A DNA stretch of 64,000 nucleotides from Chaunax sp. Z400 (taxonomy: Eukaryota; Chordata; Actinopteri; Lophiiformes; Chaunacidae), in the NCBI GenBank assembly GCA_037577475.1, contig CM075188.1:4498501-4562500 (forward strand), read 5' to 3'. Made by a program: the position numbers and the translations under genes. Below are positions 62,381 through 64,000 of this stretch, one piece after another. Under the pieces are notes generated by a model. The model made no database searches. It worked only from the letters and a program-made list of their open reading frames with translations, and had not been told where the DNA came from. The stretch's first letter is position 1; every line of letters starts with the position of its first letter.

Positions 62381-63444
62381 GTCTGACTATATTATTGTAG
62401 AACACATCTTATGTTTATGTACTGTTTAAGGCATGTAATTCAAATCCAAAATGATGCAAACACAAAGATGAAATATATAAGGTGTATAAAATTTCACTTA
62501 ATTTATTCGCTCAAAAATAATGTTGTCATTTTAAGACTATTTTTTCCACTGATTTAATACAAAAACCCTGTCATTCTTAAGAATATTCAGACATTAGATT
62601 TTGACACTCAACCAAAACGATGAATTAAATTTGGGCCTATTTGAATACGATGAACGTATCAACAGTCAGCCTTCATTTTGCTCAGTGGCAGAAAAAAATG
62701 GTAAAGTTAAAGTGAGATTTTAAGGGAGCCAATCTAAACGCAGATGGCGTCATTATTCTAAAACCGTTACATTGTGCAATAAATATGTTACAAAAATAGT
62801 CTGTTGTCAATATAATATGATCACATGTTACTTAAAAAAGTAACATGTGTTTGAATGTTCTTGTTCTAATGATTTAATTTTAAGTTGGTTACAAGGAACT
62901 CTATAACACTGTTCCTCAGTATAAGTTCAAATTAAAGCGAGGTCATGTTGATTAGCGTGTCGGCATTAAGCTGCTTACTCAAGAACCCACTGGAGCGTCC
63001 AGTGTTTTCTGATGGCCTCAGTGAAAGTGTGTTATTAACCCGTGGCAGTGTTTCACACCCAGCCAGCCAATCAGCTGTCCCCCACCCCTCACACACCGTG
63101 ACTCACAATGGGCATGGGAAGGCGTGTGCAGCGTGGTCCTTTGAAGCATGCAAGACCCCCAATTAACCCTCCAGGATTAATCCCCTGCTCTCCAAATTGT
63201 TGCCTCTCTTGTCTCATCCCATCACTTTCTCAGGCATTATTAAACAGAGCCCAGTTCCCTGCTGCTTTTCCATGCTTCAATACTGACTCTCTGTTTTTGT
63301 TCACTTTGCAGCCAGGTCTTGAAGCTTGAAGCTTGAAGCAGGACTTCCTGGAGACGGCTTCATTGAGAGGGAGGCCTTTGTGAAAAGCAGGAGGAGCCTG
63401 TTTGTCCATATTCCTTATCCTTGAAGCTACAGGATAATTACAAA

Positions 63445-63505
63445 ATGGCAAGAAGATCCACCATTCCTTTGATAGTTCTTACAATTTGCTGTCTGACATC
63501 TGCAG
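63445..63505 (+). CDS. tgfbr3: Probable betaglycan (TGF-beta receptor type III), signal-peptide exon; gene continues beyond window
   Basis: Exon 2 runs from an acceptor at 63311 to a GTAAG donor after 63505. Its only ATG opening a frame to the donor gives MARRSTIPLIVLTICCLTSA plus one nucleotide (phase 1). This is a classic signal peptide (basic start, hydrophobic core, small residues before the cut). Human TGFBR3 begins with a 20-residue leader ending ...SSCLATA followed by Gly, the same length and ending. BRDT and TGFBR3 are adjacent in mammals, which is the main reason for the call. Betaglycan is a single-pass proteoglycan that presents TGF-beta and inhibin at the cell surface. Only about 2% of the protein is visible, so another secreted or membrane protein cannot be excluded. 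Confidence 0.6.
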
Positions 63506-64000
63506 GTAAGATTCTCTCACTGCATAGCTACGTGTGAAACAGACAGCGTTATCAGATAGATAAGACTTTTCTCTGTTTCCAGCCTTACAAATGATGTGAT
63601 TCTTATTGGTATTGGCCAACATTAACCCCATGCAACTCTGATATCAGGAATACAATATATTGACGATACATCAGCCTTTCATCGTTGTGTTATCAGACAA
63701 CCACAACTTTGCCCATACTCTGGGATTTTCCACCATTTCTCCGAACATGCCTTTCTAGACTGCGCTTGTCAGAGTTTTGTGCAAGGGGGATTTACATTTA
63801 AAAAAAGTGCTGACAAGTTAAATCTCAGAATACAAACACTGAGCGGGGCTACGTGTATCTGCCAGATTGATTGGAATGAGAGTCAGGTAATGCTAAAAAA
63901 TGCTACTCTGAACCAGAAATTCATTTGTTGCACTATAATTTGTGCTATAATTGATATAATATATTGATTTAGATAAATTACCTGGGGGACATGAATGGTT

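Larger units (their letters stand above)
57313..63311 (+). other. First intron of the tgfbr3-like gene
   Basis: About 6.0 kb with no supported exon. It contains the second Harbinger-like copy (61468-61960), an (ATT)n at 62361-62380 and unique AT-rich sequence. Confidence 0.45.

Overview
The window is vertebrate nuclear DNA, almost certainly from a ray-finned (teleost, probably percomorph) fish. The evidence is spliced genes with vertebrate exon phases, AT-rich intergenic DNA full of microsatellites, and fish-type repeats (Tc1-like transposons, palindromic MITEs, L1/Tx1-like LINE remnants, PIF/Harbinger-like elements). There are no bacterial operons, rRNA genes or CRISPR arrays. Exons were placed by eye from homology, GT-AG sites and phase continuity.

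Layout. (1) 1-7.6 kb, plus strand: the 3' part of a C19orf44-like gene (seven exons, 532 residues visible; the 5' end lies outside). (2) 7.6-10.1 kb: convergent intergenic DNA holding both genes' poly(A) signals and an AT-rich minisatellite. (3) 10.16-18.62 kb, minus strand: complete akr1a1 (aldehyde reductase), eight coding exons in phase giving 324 residues, with Tc1-like debris inside its introns. (4) 18.7-24.3 kb: an L1-like reverse-transcriptase remnant, simple repeats and a possible akr1a1 5' UTR exon. (5) 24.33-39.85 kb, minus strand: a complete BET-family gene, best called brdt. Nineteen coding exons, all in phase, give 975 residues with BD1, BD2, ET domain and the conserved C-terminal motif. 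(6) 32.2-36.4 kb, inside the brdt intron between the two BD2-side exons: a minisatellite of about 72 units with higher-order structure. (7) 40-57 kb: a gene-poor interval with a Harbinger-like element, a near-identical 80-bp duplication, a degraded minus-strand LINE and a Tc1 transposase remnant. (8) 57.0-64 kb, plus strand: the 5' end of a probable tgfbr3 (betaglycan) gene, with a non-coding exon 1, a 6-kb intron, and exon 2 encoding the start codon and signal peptide. The gene continues beyond the window.

How the genes relate. C19orf44 and akr1a1 converge, akr1a1 and brdt are tandem on the minus strand, and brdt and tgfbr3 are divergent across about 17 kb. BRDT and TGFBR3 are also neighbours in mammals, so this is a conserved vertebrate block and it supports the BRDT call over other BET members. 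The products do not form a pathway: a carbonyl reductase, a chromatin acetyl-lysine reader, a TGF-beta co-receptor and an uncharacterised protein.

The most unusual items are the 72-unit intronic array, whose brdt-sense strand repeats splice-acceptor-like and donor-like motifs in every unit; a TATA/Inr promoter-like block with its own splice donor and a 9x14-bp array inside another brdt intron; a perfect 39-bp-arm hairpin; and an 80-bp near-identical duplication upstream of brdt.
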